64,000 bases of DNA from Mycolicibacterium hodleri (GCF_006439015.1 NZ_RCZG01000004.1:626910-690909), one strand, 5' to 3'. Counted from the stretch's first letter, positions 16,029 to 24,815 are shown. Made by a program: numbers and translations. Notes: generated by a model not told the origin, from the sequence alone.

Positions 16029-16652
16029 CTACCGCGGGCCGAACTGGCGGTCCCCCGCGTCACCGAGGCCCGGCACGATGTATGAGACGTCGTTGAGTCC
16101 GTCGTCGATCGCCGCGGTATACAGCTTCAGATTTGGTGCCGCCTTCTCCAGCGCAGCAATGCCCTCCGGCGCGCACACCACGCAGACCGCCGTGATGTCG
16201 ACGGCGCCACGGGCGTGCAGCAGACCAAGGGTGTGTGCCATGGATCCGCCGGTGGCGAGCATCGGGTCGAGCACGAACACCGGCTGCGTGCTGAGGTCAT
16301 CCGGCAGCGACTCTAGGTAGGGGGTGGGCAGGGCCGTCTCCTCGTCGCGGGCGACGCCAACGAACCCGACCTTGGCCTCGGGGATCAATTGGTGCGCCTT
16401 CTCGACCATGCCGAGGCCCGCGCGGAGCACCGGCACCAAAAGCGGCGGCGCGGCGAGGCGCGACCCGACCGTATCGGTAAGCGGGGTGCGGATCGGAACC
16501 GGCGTGGACGCGGCGTCACGGGTGGCCTCGTAGACGAGCATCAGCGACAGGTCGCACAGCGCGGCGCGGAAGCCGGCGTTGTCGGTGCGTTCGTCGCGAA
16601 GCGTGGTCAACCGAGCAGCAGCGAGGGGGTGATCGACAACGCGGACGTCCAT
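16029..16652 (-). CDS. upp: Uracil phosphoribosyltransferase
   Basis: This 207-residue enzyme makes UMP from uracil and PRPP. The PRPP-binding loop DPMLATGGS is at 129-137 and the uracil-binding C-terminus [15 protein letters not shown] is intact. ATG 16652 gives the family start [10 protein letters not shown]. The promoter region carries three tandem 26-nt repeats that begin 14 nt upstream of the start codon. Convergent with pmmB across a 77-nt gap. Confidence 0.93.
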   Translation of the reverse strand: MDVRVVDHPLAAARLTTLRDERTDNAGFRAALCDLSLMLVYEATRDAASTPVPIRTPLTDTVGSRLAAPPLLVPVLRAGLGMVEKAHQLIPEAKVGFVGVARDEETALPTPYLESLPDDLSTQPVFVLDPMLATGGSMAHTLGLLHARGAVDITAVCVVCAPEGIAALEKAAPNLKLYTAAIDDGLNDVSYIVPGLGDAGDRQFGPR

Positions 16653-16665
16653 GCGGTCGAACCTT

Positions 16666-16753
16666 AATGGAACCACGACGTCGGAGACGTCAATGGAACC
16701 ACGACGTCGGAGACGTCAATGGAACCACGACGTCGAAGACGTCAATGGAACCA
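16666..16753. repeat. 26-nt tandem repeats (3.4 copies) in the upp/EspC-like divergent promoter
   Basis: Units at 16666-16691, 16692-16717 and 16718-16743 begin AATGGAACCACGACGTCG and contain GACGTC palindromes; a 10-nt partial fourth unit ends at 16753. The copies differ by one base at most. The array fills most of the 129-nt gap between upp and the next gene. Confidence 0.9.
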
Positions 16754-16781
16754 GAGCGCACCGGCCGACGTCCTACCTTCC

Positions 16782-17078
16782 ATGATCGCCGATACGTCCG
16801 ACATCCAACAGCTCAGCGTCGCCCAACGTCGTCATGCCGATGACCTCAGCTCGGTGGCGGCGGATCTGACCGCCGCCACGGCGGCCGGCGACGCATTCGG
16901 CCCGGTGGGGGCCGAGTTCCTGGCCGCACTCAACCGAGCGTTGACCCAAGAGGCGCACCAAGCACAACAGCTCGCAGAGCGGCTTAGTCTGGCGCGATCC
17001 ACTGCAGGGACTGCCGCCGATGCCTATCGATCTGCGGAAAGCTCTGCAGGGCAATCGATCTCGTTGCTCACGTCGTAG
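16782..17078 (+). CDS. EspC-like type VII secretion helical protein
   Basis: This small all-helical protein (98 residues from ATG 16782) has the helix-turn-helix hairpin layout of WXG100/EspC proteins: helix 10-36, a turn GDAFGPVG (36-43) and helix 44-88. It ends with YRSAE (Y82-x3-E86), matching the YxxxD/E type VII secretion signal after the second helix. It is 3 nt upstream of a WXG-NlpC/P60 gene. In M. tuberculosis, genes near Rv0024-Rv0026 show a similar pairing. No signal peptide. Function as an ESX substrate or chaperone is inferred. Confidence 0.65.
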   Translation: MIADTSDIQQLSVAQRRHADDLSSVAADLTAATAAGDAFGPVGAEFLAALNRALTQEAHQAQQLAERLSLARSTAGTAADAYRSAESSAGQSISLLTS

Positions 17079-17081
17079 TCG

Positions 17082-18158
17082 ATGCCGAGCGCCTTGGTGA
17101 GCGGGCTGACCGCTCCACTACGTGAACTGCAGGCCACGGTCGGTACGGGTACCCCGGAGGCCGCGGCGGCGCTGGTGGGAATTCGCGCCGCGCTGTCCGA
17201 CGTCGCCGCCGCGACCGCGGAGTCATGGCACCGCACGCGCTGGGTGGGCGATGCCGGCGAGGCGGCGTCCGAATTCACCGAAGCTACCGTCACAGCCATC
17301 GAAGCGCTCGCGACCCGGGCCGAGCACCTCGGCACCGCCTCCGCGAACGCCGCCGATGCCGTCGCCCGTGCTCGAATCCGGTTGCAGACGATCGTCGATG
17401 AGTTCGAGGCTCACGCCGAGGCGCTCGAGGCCAAACTCGACGAACCCGGTGTCGCCGACGAAATCGTCGAGGAAGCTCGGCGGGCCCTCGATGAGGCCAA
17501 TGCCGTGATCGAGGATCTGAGCGCGGATCTCGAGGGGCACCAGGCGGCGGTCGCCAAGCCGGCATCCGGCCCAATGCCGACGACGCCCATGGGCGCACTG
17601 CCCGGCCTCGGCAGCGGCGCGGGGCCGGGCGCGGGGTCGGGTGCTGGACCCGGGTCCGGGTTGCGGCCTGCTGACTTCTCGGGGTCCTCCCATCCTCTGC
17701 CCGAGGACTCGAGCCTGGCGGGTGACGATGCCAGGCCGCTCGCCGATCCCGCCATGTTCGGCAGCGGTGTCGCGGTACAGCTCCCCGACGGCAGCACGGC
17801 CACGGCACCGAATGCCGTTGCTGCCAGCGCCGTCCGGCACGCTCTCACGCAGTTGGGTGTGCCCTATGAGTGGGGCGGCACGAAGCCCGGGGCCGGCCTG
17901 GATTGCAGCGGTTTGACGCAGTGGGCGTATCACGAAGCTGGACTGGATCTTCCGCGGCTCGCCCAAGAGCAGGACGTCGGGTCGGCGGTCGACCAGGCCT
18001 CGCTACGACCGGGGGATTTGGCGGTGTGGGACGGCCACGTCGCGATGGTCGTCGGCAACGGCCAAATGGTCGAAGCGGGTGACCCGGTTCACCTCTCTGC
18101 GATACGAACCAGCAACGCCGGCCAAGGTTTTCAGGGTTTCTGGCGGCCTACCGCGTGA
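17082..18158 (+). CDS. WXG-like domain fused to NlpC/P60 peptidoglycan hydrolase
   Basis: This 358-residue protein has three parts. Residues 1-160 are helical, with a WVG turn at 54-56 and a strongly charged coiled region near 100-155. Residues 161-225 are a Gly/Pro linker (GSGAGPGAGSGAGPGSG). Residues 245-358 are an NlpC/P60 endopeptidase with C275 (DCSGLTQWAY), H319 (DGHVAMVVGNG) and E331, spaced His+12 to Glu as in RipA. It should cut stem peptides in peptidoglycan. There is no signal peptide; the WXG-like head and upstream EspC-like partner suggest export by an ESX system. Confidence 0.78.
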   Translation: MPSALVSGLTAPLRELQATVGTGTPEAAAALVGIRAALSDVAAATAESWHRTRWVGDAGEAASEFTEATVTAIEALATRAEHLGTASANAADAVARARIRLQTIVDEFEAHAEALEAKLDEPGVADEIVEEARRALDEANAVIEDLSADLEGHQAAVAKPASGPMPTTPMGALPGLGSGAGPGAGSGAGPGSGLRPADFSGSSHPLPEDSSLAGDDARPLADPAMFGSGVAVQLPDGSTATAPNAVAASAVRHALTQLGVPYEWGGTKPGAGLDCSGLTQWAYHEAGLDLPRLAQEQDVGSAVDQASLRPGDLAVWDGHVAMVVGNGQMVEAGDPVHLSAIRTSNAGQGFQGFWRPTA

Positions 18159-18210
18159 CTGGCTCTACTTCTGCTGCTTGAAAGGCCACCCTTGCGCCAC
18201 GGTCGACGGT

Positions 18211-18759
18211 TCATGACGGCACAGACGCCGTGTCGCCGTCGCAGGGCGGTCCCCACAGCCCGCGGCCAGCGGTTCGCGCCTCATCCTCGGCCGACTTGAT
18301 CGCGTCGTACCTGCTCACCGGGTGGCGGTGGTAGACGTAGGACCGGGCCGTACCGGCGCGGGCGGCTTCGACCGAGTAATCCCATCCATCTGCACGGACC
18401 AGGTACGCAAGCGTGCGGCCGTAGCGATCCGTCGAATCCTGAGTGGCGTCGCCGACGAGCGCGACTCGCTGACCGAGCATGGTGGTCGCGGCGAAGTCCG
18501 TCGCCTCCGGCCCCCAGCAGCCGACCGTGTAGCCCGGCTTCTTCGTTTCCGGAGTGTCGATTCCGAGAAGTCGCACGCGGAGACGTCCCCTGACGTCGTC
18601 GCGAATGTCGATCGTGTCGCCGTCGACGACTCGCAACACCACCGCCGTCGTGGCGACGGGATCGGCAGCAGCCGTCGGCGGCGTGGTGAGACCAAGCACC
18701 GCGGTCGCCACCATCAGGATGGCCGCCGAGATGCGGGACGTGAGGATTGGCCGCCGCAA
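18211..18759 (-). CDS. Secreted thermonuclease (SNase-family)
   Basis: This 182-residue protein has an N-terminal signal peptide (hydrophobic 10-25, AAA cleavage region near 30-32) and a staphylococcal nuclease fold. Active-site residues align with SNase: D46/D48 in VVDGDTID, R63-x4-D68-T69-x-E71 in RLLGIDTPE, and R115 in DRYGRTLAY. All catalytic positions are kept, so it should be an active calcium-dependent extracellular nuclease. It lies 6 nt after the excalibur gene and is probably co-transcribed from the promoter at 19009-19037. Confidence 0.88.
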   Translation of the reverse strand: MRRPILTSRISAAILMVATAVLGLTTPPTAAADPVATTAVVLRVVDGDTIDIRDDVRGRLRVRLLGIDTPETKKPGYTVGCWGPEATDFAATTMLGQRVALVGDATQDSTDRYGRTLAYLVRADGWDYSVEAARAGTARSYVYHRHPVSRYDAIKSAEDEARTAGRGLWGPPCDGDTASVPS

Positions 18760-18765
18760 GTGGGC

Positions 18766-18969
18766 CTACGACTCGCAGGCGACGCCGTCGCCGTCCCGAT
18801 CCCCGCCCGACCAATAGTCCGGGTCACCCTGCGGAATGTCCCACCGGCCGTCCTGATGAGCGGCTGTGCAGTTCTTGTAGGGCCCGGCCGCGGCAGCCAG
18901 CGGTGCGACCCCGACGCCGACTGCACCGGCGAGCAACGCCGCAATGGCAAACTTGGTGAGCATTTTCAT
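18766..18969 (-). CDS. Small secreted excalibur calcium-binding domain protein
   Basis: The protein has 67 residues from ATG 18969, preceded by a GAGGGGA ribosome-binding site. A signal peptide covers 1-28 (AIAALLAGAVGVGVAPLAAAA). The mature part is one excalibur domain ending DRDGDGVACE (57-66), with C34 and C65 able to form the usual disulfide. Excalibur domains resemble EF-hand calcium loops and often occur with SNase domains; here they are two separate adjacent genes. It may bind calcium for the nuclease or tether it outside the cell, which is inference. Confidence 0.85.
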   Translation of the reverse strand: MKMLTKFAIAALLAGAVGVGVAPLAAAAGPYKNCTAAHQDGRWDIPQGDPDYWSGGDRDGDGVACES

Positions 18970-19007
18970 TCCCCTCGTGAAATCGATCACATCCCCGGCC
19001 CGGGCAA

Positions 19008-19037
19008 AACACTAAGCCAGTGTTATCGAATTGACAA
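19008..19037 (-). promoter_or_regulatory. Promoter with overlapping operator for the excalibur-nuclease operon
   Basis: On the minus strand TTGTCA (19037-19032) and TAGTGT (19014-19009) are 17 nt apart, a good SigA-type promoter giving a leader of about 33 nt. A perfect dyad AACACT-aagcc-AGTGTT (19008-19024) covers the -10 box, suggesting repressor control. The stretch is AT-rich compared with its surroundings. Confidence 0.65.
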
Positions 19038-19157
19038 ATAGACTGTTCAGCGCGCTTTCATGCCGTTTCTTATTCGCCATCAAGATCAATGTCGCAAACG
19101 CATATCGTGGTGCCCGCGAAGAGTTATGCGGGCGGCCGATCCTGCCGCAGCCGCAAG

Positions 19158-20252
19158 TCAGCAATTCATTGACCAGCCGTCATGCAGGCGCGGGTCGACC
19201 AGGGTGACGCCGACGGGTGCGGACGTGTCCAAAGATGGCAGGAGCCGGGCGCCCTCGGCGAGTCCGACCACTCGCTCGACGAGGTCCTGCGGGCGCAACG
19301 CGCCTGCTTCAACCGCCCGCAACATGTCGGGATAGTCCACGCTCGCCATGCCGTGACTGCCGAGAACGTCGATTTCCCAGGCGATCACCCGGTCCATCGG
19401 CACGGCGGGGTGCCCGTCGACGCCCGGCAGCAGTCCGACTTGGACGTGACGACCGCGGCGCCGCAGGCTGTGGATCGCGTCCGCACAGGTACCCGGCGTG
19501 CCGACCGCATCCACCGCGACATGACTGCCCCCGCCGGTCAGGTCGTGCACTCGAGCGGCGACGTCTCCCAAGTCCTCTGCCCCTTCTCCCCGACTGGCGA
19601 GCACGGTGTGTTCCGCACCCACGCTGCGCGCCAGGGCCAGCGCCGCCGGGGTGCGGTCGACAGCAACCACCCTGGCTCCTGCCGCCGCGGCGACCTGCAC
19701 GGCGCTGAGCCCCACCCCGCCGACTCCGACGACCGTCACCCATTCGCCGCGCCGAACACGAGCCCGGGCGTTCAACGCCCGGTAGGCGGTGGCGAACCGG
19801 CAGCCCAGCCCTGCGGCTGCGGCGTCGTCGACGACGTCGGCGACCGCCACCAGATTGGCGTCGGCCGCGTGCAGGCCCACGTATTCGGCGAAGGAACCCC
19901 AGTGGGTGAAGCCGGGTTGGGTCTGATCCGGACATACCTGCGCCTGCCCGTTCAGACACCATTCGCAGGTGCCGCAGCCGCACACGAACGGCGTCGTCAC
20001 GCGGTCGCCGACCGTCCACCGACGCACGTCGGTGCCCACCGCGACCACCACGCCCACGAGTTCGTGGCCCGGCACATGCGGCAGCACTACCCCGTCGTCG
20101 TGGCCCGCCCAGGCGTGCCAGTCACTGCGACAAAGCCCGGTGGCGTGCACCTCCACGACCACGCCCGCTGACGAGGGCACCGGATCGGCGACCGCCCGGA
20201 CCTGCACCGAACCGCCGAACTCCTCGAAGACCATCGCGCGCATGGAGCCCAT
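19158..20252 (-). CDS. Zinc-dependent medium-chain alcohol dehydrogenase
   Basis: This MDR-family NAD(P) alcohol dehydrogenase has 364 residues. Catalytic zinc ligands are C41 and H63-E64 (PGHELVGVV), with C151 as the likely third. The structural zinc site is C93, C96, C99, C107. The Rossmann motif GVGGVGLSAVQ is near 176-186. A shorter start at MRAMVFEEFGG (20243) is equally possible. Divergent from the SRPBCC gene with only 26 nt between starts. The substrate cannot be inferred; residues 108-127 resemble formaldehyde or aryl-alcohol type MDRs only loosely. The 167-nt gap downstream holds the nuclease operon promoter. Confidence 0.87.
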   Translation of the reverse strand: MGSMRAMVFEEFGGSVQVRAVADPVPSSAGVVVEVHATGLCRSDWHAWAGHDDGVVLPHVPGHELVGVVVAVGTDVRRWTVGDRVTTPFVCGCGTCEWCLNGQAQVCPDQTQPGFTHWGSFAEYVGLHAADANLVAVADVVDDAAAAGLGCRFATAYRALNARARVRRGEWVTVVGVGGVGLSAVQVAAAAGARVVAVDRTPAALALARSVGAEHTVLASRGEGAEDLGDVAARVHDLTGGGSHVAVDAVGTPGTCADAIHSLRRRGRHVQVGLLPGVDGHPAVPMDRVIAWEIDVLGSHGMASVDYPDMLRAVEAGALRPQDLVERVVGLAEGARLLPSLDTSAPVGVTLVDPRLHDGWSMNC

Positions 20253-20278
20253 CGTCCACGTTTGGCATGCTGTGACGC

Positions 20279-20785
20279 ATGACCCGCTGGTATTCGGTCG
20301 AACCCGCCGATGAGGACCTCTTCACATCGGCCCCGCACGTCTTTCGGTACTCGAAGACGTTCGCGGCGCCGCCCGACAAGGTGTGGGAATCCCTGGCCTC
20401 CGACGAGTCGCTGGCTGCGTGGAGTGCAACGGTCAGCGCAGTGAACTGGCAGAGTCCCCGCCCGTTCGGCGTCGGCACCACCCGCGAGGTCGTCTTGGCG
20501 CCGGGGTTGAGCCGCGTTCGCGAACGCTTCCTTCGTTGGGACGAGGGCCGCGGCTACTCGTTCGCCGTCTACGAGGCGAACCTGCCCGTCTTCAAGCGCT
20601 TCGCCGAGGACTACGCGATCGAACCGCAACGTGCCGACGGCAACTCGACGCGTTTCATGTGGACCGTCGCCATCGAGCCCAAGAGTGCGTTCGCGTTGCC
20701 CTTCAAGGCGCTGGCGCCGGTACTGAAGCTGGCATTCGGCCGGATGGCCGCCGACGGGGAGCGCTTCTTCTCCCGCACCGCCTGA
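20279..20785 (+). CDS. SRPBCC (START/polyketide cyclase-like) protein
   Basis: This 168-residue protein has the START-like pattern: FAAPPDKVWESLASDES at the first helix, a GVGTTREVVL strand, FLRWDEGRGYSF and a long C-terminal helix from about residue 140. Such proteins bind hydrophobic ligands; many mycobacterial copies have no known role. No signal peptide or membrane segment is seen. It starts 26 nt from the divergent alcohol dehydrogenase gene and is followed after 38 nt by the Rv3311-like gene on the same strand. Confidence 0.75.
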   Translation: MTRWYSVEPADEDLFTSAPHVFRYSKTFAAPPDKVWESLASDESLAAWSATVSAVNWQSPRPFGVGTTREVVLAPGLSRVRERFLRWDEGRGYSFAVYEANLPVFKRFAEDYAIEPQRADGNSTRFMWTVAIEPKSAFALPFKALAPVLKLAFGRMAADGERFFSRTA

Positions 20786-20823
20786 CGGCAACCGATCCAG
20801 ACAGCGTCGTTAGGCTGTGCCGC

Positions 20824-22098
20824 ATGGCTGCTGACATCGTGCCGGTGAGGCTCGGCCTGACCAAGGGCGATCTGTACACACTGTGGGCTCCGTCGTGGCG
20901 TGACGCCGACGACGAGTGGCAGGCGTTCCTGGGCAAGGACGACGACCTCTATGGCTTCGAGTCGGTCGCTGACCTGGCTGCATTCGTGCGGATCAATTCC
21001 GACAACGACCTCACCGACCACCCGGCGTGGACCGCGCTGAAGCAGTCCTCGGCGCACCGTCTGAATCCGGGCGAGGACCGTCAACACGACCTGATCGGTG
21101 TCCCCGCGGTGGCCGCCGAGAAGCCGACCGAGGAGTCGGTGGCGACACTGCTGGGCGCCCTCGCGGTGGTGCAGGCCGTCGGCTCCGTGTGCGATCTGCC
21201 GGTCGTGTCGAAGTTCTTCAACGGCAACCCGGTCCTCGGCTCCCTGGGTGGCGGCATCGAGGCGTTCGAGGGGCGTGCCGGCCGCAAGCGCTGGGCCGAG
21301 ATCGAAGCAGTCATCGCCCGCAGTTGGGACGGCGTGGTGGACGTGATCGACGAGATCGTCACGATTCCCGACGTCGACTCCGCGGCGTCCGAGAAGGCCG
21401 CGGCCGAACTCGCCGAACCGGCGCCTGAGCCCGAGGTCGAGGACGACTCCAACACCGACACCGACGACACGGCCATCGACGGCGAGGCCGACGCCGACGA
21501 CGAAGAGGCGGCGCTGACCGCGCAGGCAACCGAACAGGTGCTTGGCAGCGACGAGGACTTCTGGGTACACGTCGGGATCGACCCGATCCGCCTCCTGACC
21601 CGCGGCGGCACCTTCTACACACTGCGCTGCTACATGAATGACCAGCCGATCTTCCTCGGCCGCAATGGACGCATCAGCGTCTTCGGCTCCGAGCGGTCTC
21701 TGGCCCGCTACCTCGCCGACGAACACGAGAGCGACCTGTCGGATCTCGCCACCTTCGACGACATCAAGACGGCGGCGACCGACGGCTCGTTGCAGATCAG
21801 GGTCACCGACGACAACGTGTACGTATTGAGCACGCTGTCCGACGACATCGCCGACGGGCCCGAGGCCATCGACGTCGAGCAGCTCGAACTCGCCGTCGAA
21901 TTGATTCGCGACGTCGGTGACTACGCCGAGGACAGCTCGGTCGAAGAAGCCCTCGACGGCGACCAGCCGCTGGGCAGGTTCGTCGCGCACGTGCTGTCCC
22001 CCGACAAGGTCGGCAAGCCCCCGGCCCCGTACGCGAAGGCCGTCGCGCAGTGGGAGAAGGTCGAGACCTTCGTGGAGTCCCGCCTCCGCGAGGAGTGA
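20824..22098 (+). CDS. Conserved hypothetical protein, Rv3311-like
   Basis: From ATG 20824 (MAADIVPVRLGL) the protein has 424 residues. It contains two related halves: YTLWAPSW...DDLYGFESVADLAAFVR (about 20-60) and YTLRCYMNDQ...SERSLARYLADE (about 265-300). A very acidic, low-complexity linker (about 195-240, rich in Asp/Glu/Thr) separates them. No signal peptide, transmembrane segment or catalytic motif is evident, and its function is unknown. The internal duplication is visible by eye. Position before the add cluster matches Rv3311 in M. tuberculosis. Confidence 0.8.
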   Translation: MAADIVPVRLGLTKGDLYTLWAPSWRDADDEWQAFLGKDDDLYGFESVADLAAFVRINSDNDLTDHPAWTALKQSSAHRLNPGEDRQHDLIGVPAVAAEKPTEESVATLLGALAVVQAVGSVCDLPVVSKFFNGNPVLGSLGGGIEAFEGRAGRKRWAEIEAVIARSWDGVVDVIDEIVTIPDVDSAASEKAAAELAEPAPEPEVEDDSNTDTDDTAIDGEADADDEEAALTAQATEQVLGSDEDFWVHVGIDPIRLLTRGGTFYTLRCYMNDQPIFLGRNGRISVFGSERSLARYLADEHESDLSDLATFDDIKTAATDGSLQIRVTDDNVYVLSTLSDDIADGPEAIDVEQLELAVELIRDVGDYAEDSSVEEALDGDQPLGRFVAHVLSPDKVGKPPAPYAKAVAQWEKVETFVESRLREE

Positions 22099-22108
22099 CT
22101 CTGCGAAG

Positions 22109-22978
22109 CTAGAAGTCAGTGGGATCTGGTCGCACCACGGAACGCGGTGCCAACCCCAACCCGCGGACGTGCTCGGCGATGGCACTCAGGTGCGTCACCC
22201 ACACGTCATCGTGTGAGCACACGTAGTCGATCAGCCCCTCGAGCGCCGCGGCCCGCGACGGTCTTCCCGACAGGAATGGATGGTTGGTGAGCACGAAACA
22301 GCCGCCTGCCGCGCGCAATCCGTCGAACTCCAGCCGCCACATCTCGGCGACCTTGACGGGACTTTCGATCAGCCCGGTGCCCGAGAAGTCCGGCACGAAG
22401 CAGTACTGCTCCCAGTCGTCGAGGGCCCACTGAATCGGGATCTCGACCAGCGAGTTCGTCCCGACGGCGAGCTCATAGGGATGGTCAGCGTCCATCAACG
22501 AGCTGTCATACAGAAAACCTCTGTCGTACAGCAGCTTCGGCGAGTGCCAGTTCAACTCCCACATCGGTGCGCGGTAGCCGACCGGTCGGACCCCTGTCAC
22601 CTTCTCGAGGACCGCGCTCCCGCGGTCGAGGATGGCAGCCTCCTCATCGGCCGACAGCCCCGCCATCGCCTCGTGCAGATAACCGTGGTGGGCAATCTCG
22701 TGTCCCTCGGCCAGGATGCTGCGAATCACGTCGGGGTAGCGCAGCGCCGTGTAGCCGGGCACGAAGAACGTCGAGGTGATCTCGTGCCGGGCCAGCATCT
22801 TCAGGATTCGGGGCACGCCGGTCAGCGGTCCGTACGCCTGATGGCTGATCGCCGACATGCGGTTCGCGTGGCCGTGGTCCACGGCGAGCATCGCCGATTC
22901 GGCGTCGACGTCGAAGCTGAAGGAGACGGCACACCGCTTGTTGCCGGGCCATTCGACGGGATCGGCTGGCACAGTCAC
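22109..22978 (-). CDS. Polysaccharide-deacetylase-like (PuuE-type) hydrolase
   Basis: This 289-residue NodB-fold protein has FSFDVDAES (D23, D25) as the metal/catalytic aspartate motif and [11 protein letters not shown] (H93-H102) in place of the HxxxH motif. These features match the PuuE/cytoplasmic amidase branch rather than cell-wall chitin deacetylases, and there is no signal peptide. PuuE is a cofactor-free allantoinase, so a C-N hydrolase acting on a ureide is plausible. It is the last gene of the overlapping five-gene operon and its start overlaps the ureohydrolase stop by 4 nt. Confidence 0.8.
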   Translation of the reverse strand: MTVPADPVEWPGNKRCAVSFSFDVDAESAMLAVDHGHANRMSAISHQAYGPLTGVPRILKMLARHEITSTFFVPGYTALRYPDVIRSILAEGHEIAHHGYLHEAMAGLSADEEAAILDRGSAVLEKVTGVRPVGYRAPMWELNWHSPKLLYDRGFLYDSSLMDADHPYELAVGTNSLVEIPIQWALDDWEQYCFVPDFSGTGLIESPVKVAEMWRLEFDGLRAAGGCFVLTNHPFLSGRPSRAAALEGLIDYVCSHDDVWVTHLSAIAEHVRGLGLAPRSVVRPDPTDF

Positions 22979-23934
22979 GATTCGGCCCTCCTGGCGAGCA
23001 ATGACACCAACTCGTAGGCCACGTTGGCCGCCGCGACCCCGGTGATCTCGGCGTGGTCATAGGCCGGGGAGACCTCGACGATGTCGGCGCCGACCAGGTC
23101 GAGGCCGTCGAGGCCGCGCAGTATCGACAGTAGCTCGCGACTGGTCATACCGCCGGCCTCCGGCGTACCCGTGGCCGGCGCGTGGGCCGGGTCGAGGACG
23201 TCGATGTCGATCGACACGTACAGGGGGCGGTCGCCGACCGCGGTGCGCAACTGCTCGACCACGTCGTCGGTGGTCCGGCGTTCGAACTCCGCGCAGTGCA
23301 CGATGGTGAAGCCGAAACCTGCGTCCTCCACCAGATCGGTTGGGGCGTAGAGTGATCCGCGAATACCAACGTGGGCGCTGTGGCCGGGGACGAACAACCC
23401 CTCCTCGGCCGCGCGTCGGAACGGCGTCCCGTGCGTCAGGGGTGCGTCGAAGTAGGTGTCCCAGGTGTCGAGGTGAGCGTCGAAGTGCAGCAACGCCACT
23501 GGGCCGTAACGCCGCCGGTGCGCACGCAGCAGCGGGTAGGCGATGGTGTGGTCACCGCCGAGGGTGACCAGGCGAGCGCCGGCGTCGATGAGTTCGTTTG
23601 CCTGAGACTCGATCTCCGCGACCGCGGCGGTGATGTCGAACGGGTTCGCCACCATGTCCCCCGCGTCGACCACCTGCTGGTGCGCGAACGGCGACACCTC
23701 CAACTGCGGGTTGTACGGGCGCAACAGGCGCGACGCCTGCCGGATGTGCGAGGGTCCGAACCGGGCGCCCGGCCGGTAGGTCACCCCGGAGTCGAACGGG
23801 ATGCCGACGACGGCGACGTCGCACCGGCTCACGTCCTCCCGCCGCGGCAACCGGGCGAACGTGGTCAGCCCGGCGTAGCGCGGGATCGCCTGACCGTCGG
23901 CCTGTCCCCTGATGTCGTCGTTCATACTCGGCAC
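22975..23934 (-). CDS. Agmatinase-family ureohydrolase
   Basis: This 319-residue Mn2+-dependent ureohydrolase has all metal ligands: H129 (GGDHT), D152-x-H154-x-D156 (DAHLD) and D243-x-D245 (SIDIDVLDP). The family removes urea from agmatine, guanidinobutyrate, guanidinopropionate, arginine or guanidine; the substrate-specificity loops cannot be decided by eye. It overlaps its operon neighbours on both sides (13 nt with the SDR gene, 4 nt with the deacetylase gene). A second possible start, MNDDIRGQ, is 9 nt downstream. Confidence 0.88.
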   Translation of the reverse strand: MPSMNDDIRGQADGQAIPRYAGLTTFARLPRREDVSRCDVAVVGIPFDSGVTYRPGARFGPSHIRQASRLLRPYNPQLEVSPFAHQQVVDAGDMVANPFDITAAVAEIESQANELIDAGARLVTLGGDHTIAYPLLRAHRRRYGPVALLHFDAHLDTWDTYFDAPLTHGTPFRRAAEEGLFVPGHSAHVGIRGSLYAPTDLVEDAGFGFTIVHCAEFERRTTDDVVEQLRTAVGDRPLYVSIDIDVLDPAHAPATGTPEAGGMTSRELLSILRGLDGLDLVGADIVEVSPAYDHAEITGVAAANVAYELVSLLARRAES

Positions 23935-24815
23935 CGCGTCGATCCTCCGTTGACTTGAAGCGTCTGGCCCACCATCGCGCCGATGTCGCTGCGCGCGAGA
24001 AGCGCTACTGCACTGGCGATTTCCTCCGGGTGTCCGATTCTGCCCATCGGAATGTCGGCCCCGTAGCGCCGCTGCATCTCGGCCAGCGTGATCGAGGCGG
24101 CCGCGGCGTCGACTTCGAGCTGCGGCGTGTCCACCACCCCGGGTGCCACGGCGTTGACGGTGATGCTCTCACGCGCCAGTTCCCGGCCCAGCGTCTTCAC
24201 CAACGCGATCAAGCCCGCCTTGGACGCCGAATAGGCGCTGGCGCCCGGCCAGCCGATGACACCCCATTCGGAGGCGATCACGACGATGTTCCCCCCGCCC
24301 GCGCGCCGCATGCCAGGCAGCACGGCCTGGATCGAGGAGAACGTGCCCGCCAGATTCGTGTCGACGACCTTCCACCAGTCGTCCTCTTCGTCGTCGAACT
24401 GCTCCACGCGCGAGCGCTCGTCGTCGTCGAACTGCTCCACGCGCGAGCGCTCGTCGGTATCCAACTGCTCCTCGCGCAAGCGCTCGTCGGTATCCAACTG
24501 CTCCTCGCGCAAGCGCTCGTCGGTGGCGAACGGCGCCATCGTCATGTAGGCCGCATTGCACACCAGGACGTCGACGGGACGACGATCCCGCTCGATGCCG
24601 TCGACGAGGTCTGCGAACCCGGGATCGGTGATGTCCCCGACCGCAGGGAACCCACCGGTCGCGGCGACCACCTCGTCCAACGCCGCGCTCTGCCGCAGGT
24701 CGTTCACGGCCACCTCGGCGCCTTCGGCGGCGAGCCTGCGGGCGATGGCCGAACCGATGCCTTGCGCCGCACCGGTCACCAGCGCCATCCGCCCGCGTAA
24801 GTGCCTGTCGGCCAC
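23922..24815 (-). CDS. SDR with an in-frame 44-residue repeat insertion
   Basis: This SDR has 297 residues from GTG 24815, whose codon overlaps the upstream gene's TAG. Classical motifs are TGAAQGIG (14-21), CNAA (86-89), S182 and Y195-x3-K199. Between CNAA and WWKVVDTNL lies an unusual, highly charged insertion near residues 99-143 made of four 11-residue units ([11 protein letters not shown] twice, then [15 protein letters not shown] twice). Typical SDRs have only about 15 residues there. The insertion sits on the protein surface near the helix-4 dimer face. The catalytic core is intact, so activity may be retained. Confidence 0.85.
   Translation of the reverse strand: MADRHLRGRMALVTGAAQGIGSAIARRLAAEGAEVAVNDLRQSAALDEVVAATGGFPAVGDITDPGFADLVDGIERDRRPVDVLVCNAAYMTMAPFATDERLREEQLDTDERLREEQLDTDERSRVEQFDDDERSRVEQFDDEEDDWWKVVDTNLAGTFSSIQAVLPGMRRAGGGNIVVIASEWGVIGWPGASAYSASKAGLIALVKTLGRELARESITVNAVAPGVVDTPQLEVDAAAASITLAEMQRRYGADIPMGRIGHPEEIASAVALLARSDIGAMVGQTLQVNGGSTRCRV
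24391..24522. repeat. Four tandem 33-nt repeats inside an SDR gene
   Basis: Units 24391-24423 and 24424-24456 are identical, as are 24457-24489 and 24490-24522. Each holds a family-B core (CTGCTCCTCGCGCAAGCGCT or CTGCTCCACGCGCGAGCGCT). The 33-nt period keeps the frame, adding 44 residues to the protein. Confidence 0.92.

Noticed and set aside
16666..16753. Possible CRISPR array
   Set aside because: The 26-nt units are directly adjacent without unique spacers, and no cas gene is present.
20611..22185. Long minus-strand frame opposite the Rv3311-like gene
   Set aside because: The sense frame has the homologous protein and a proper start; the antisense translation has no recognisable motif.
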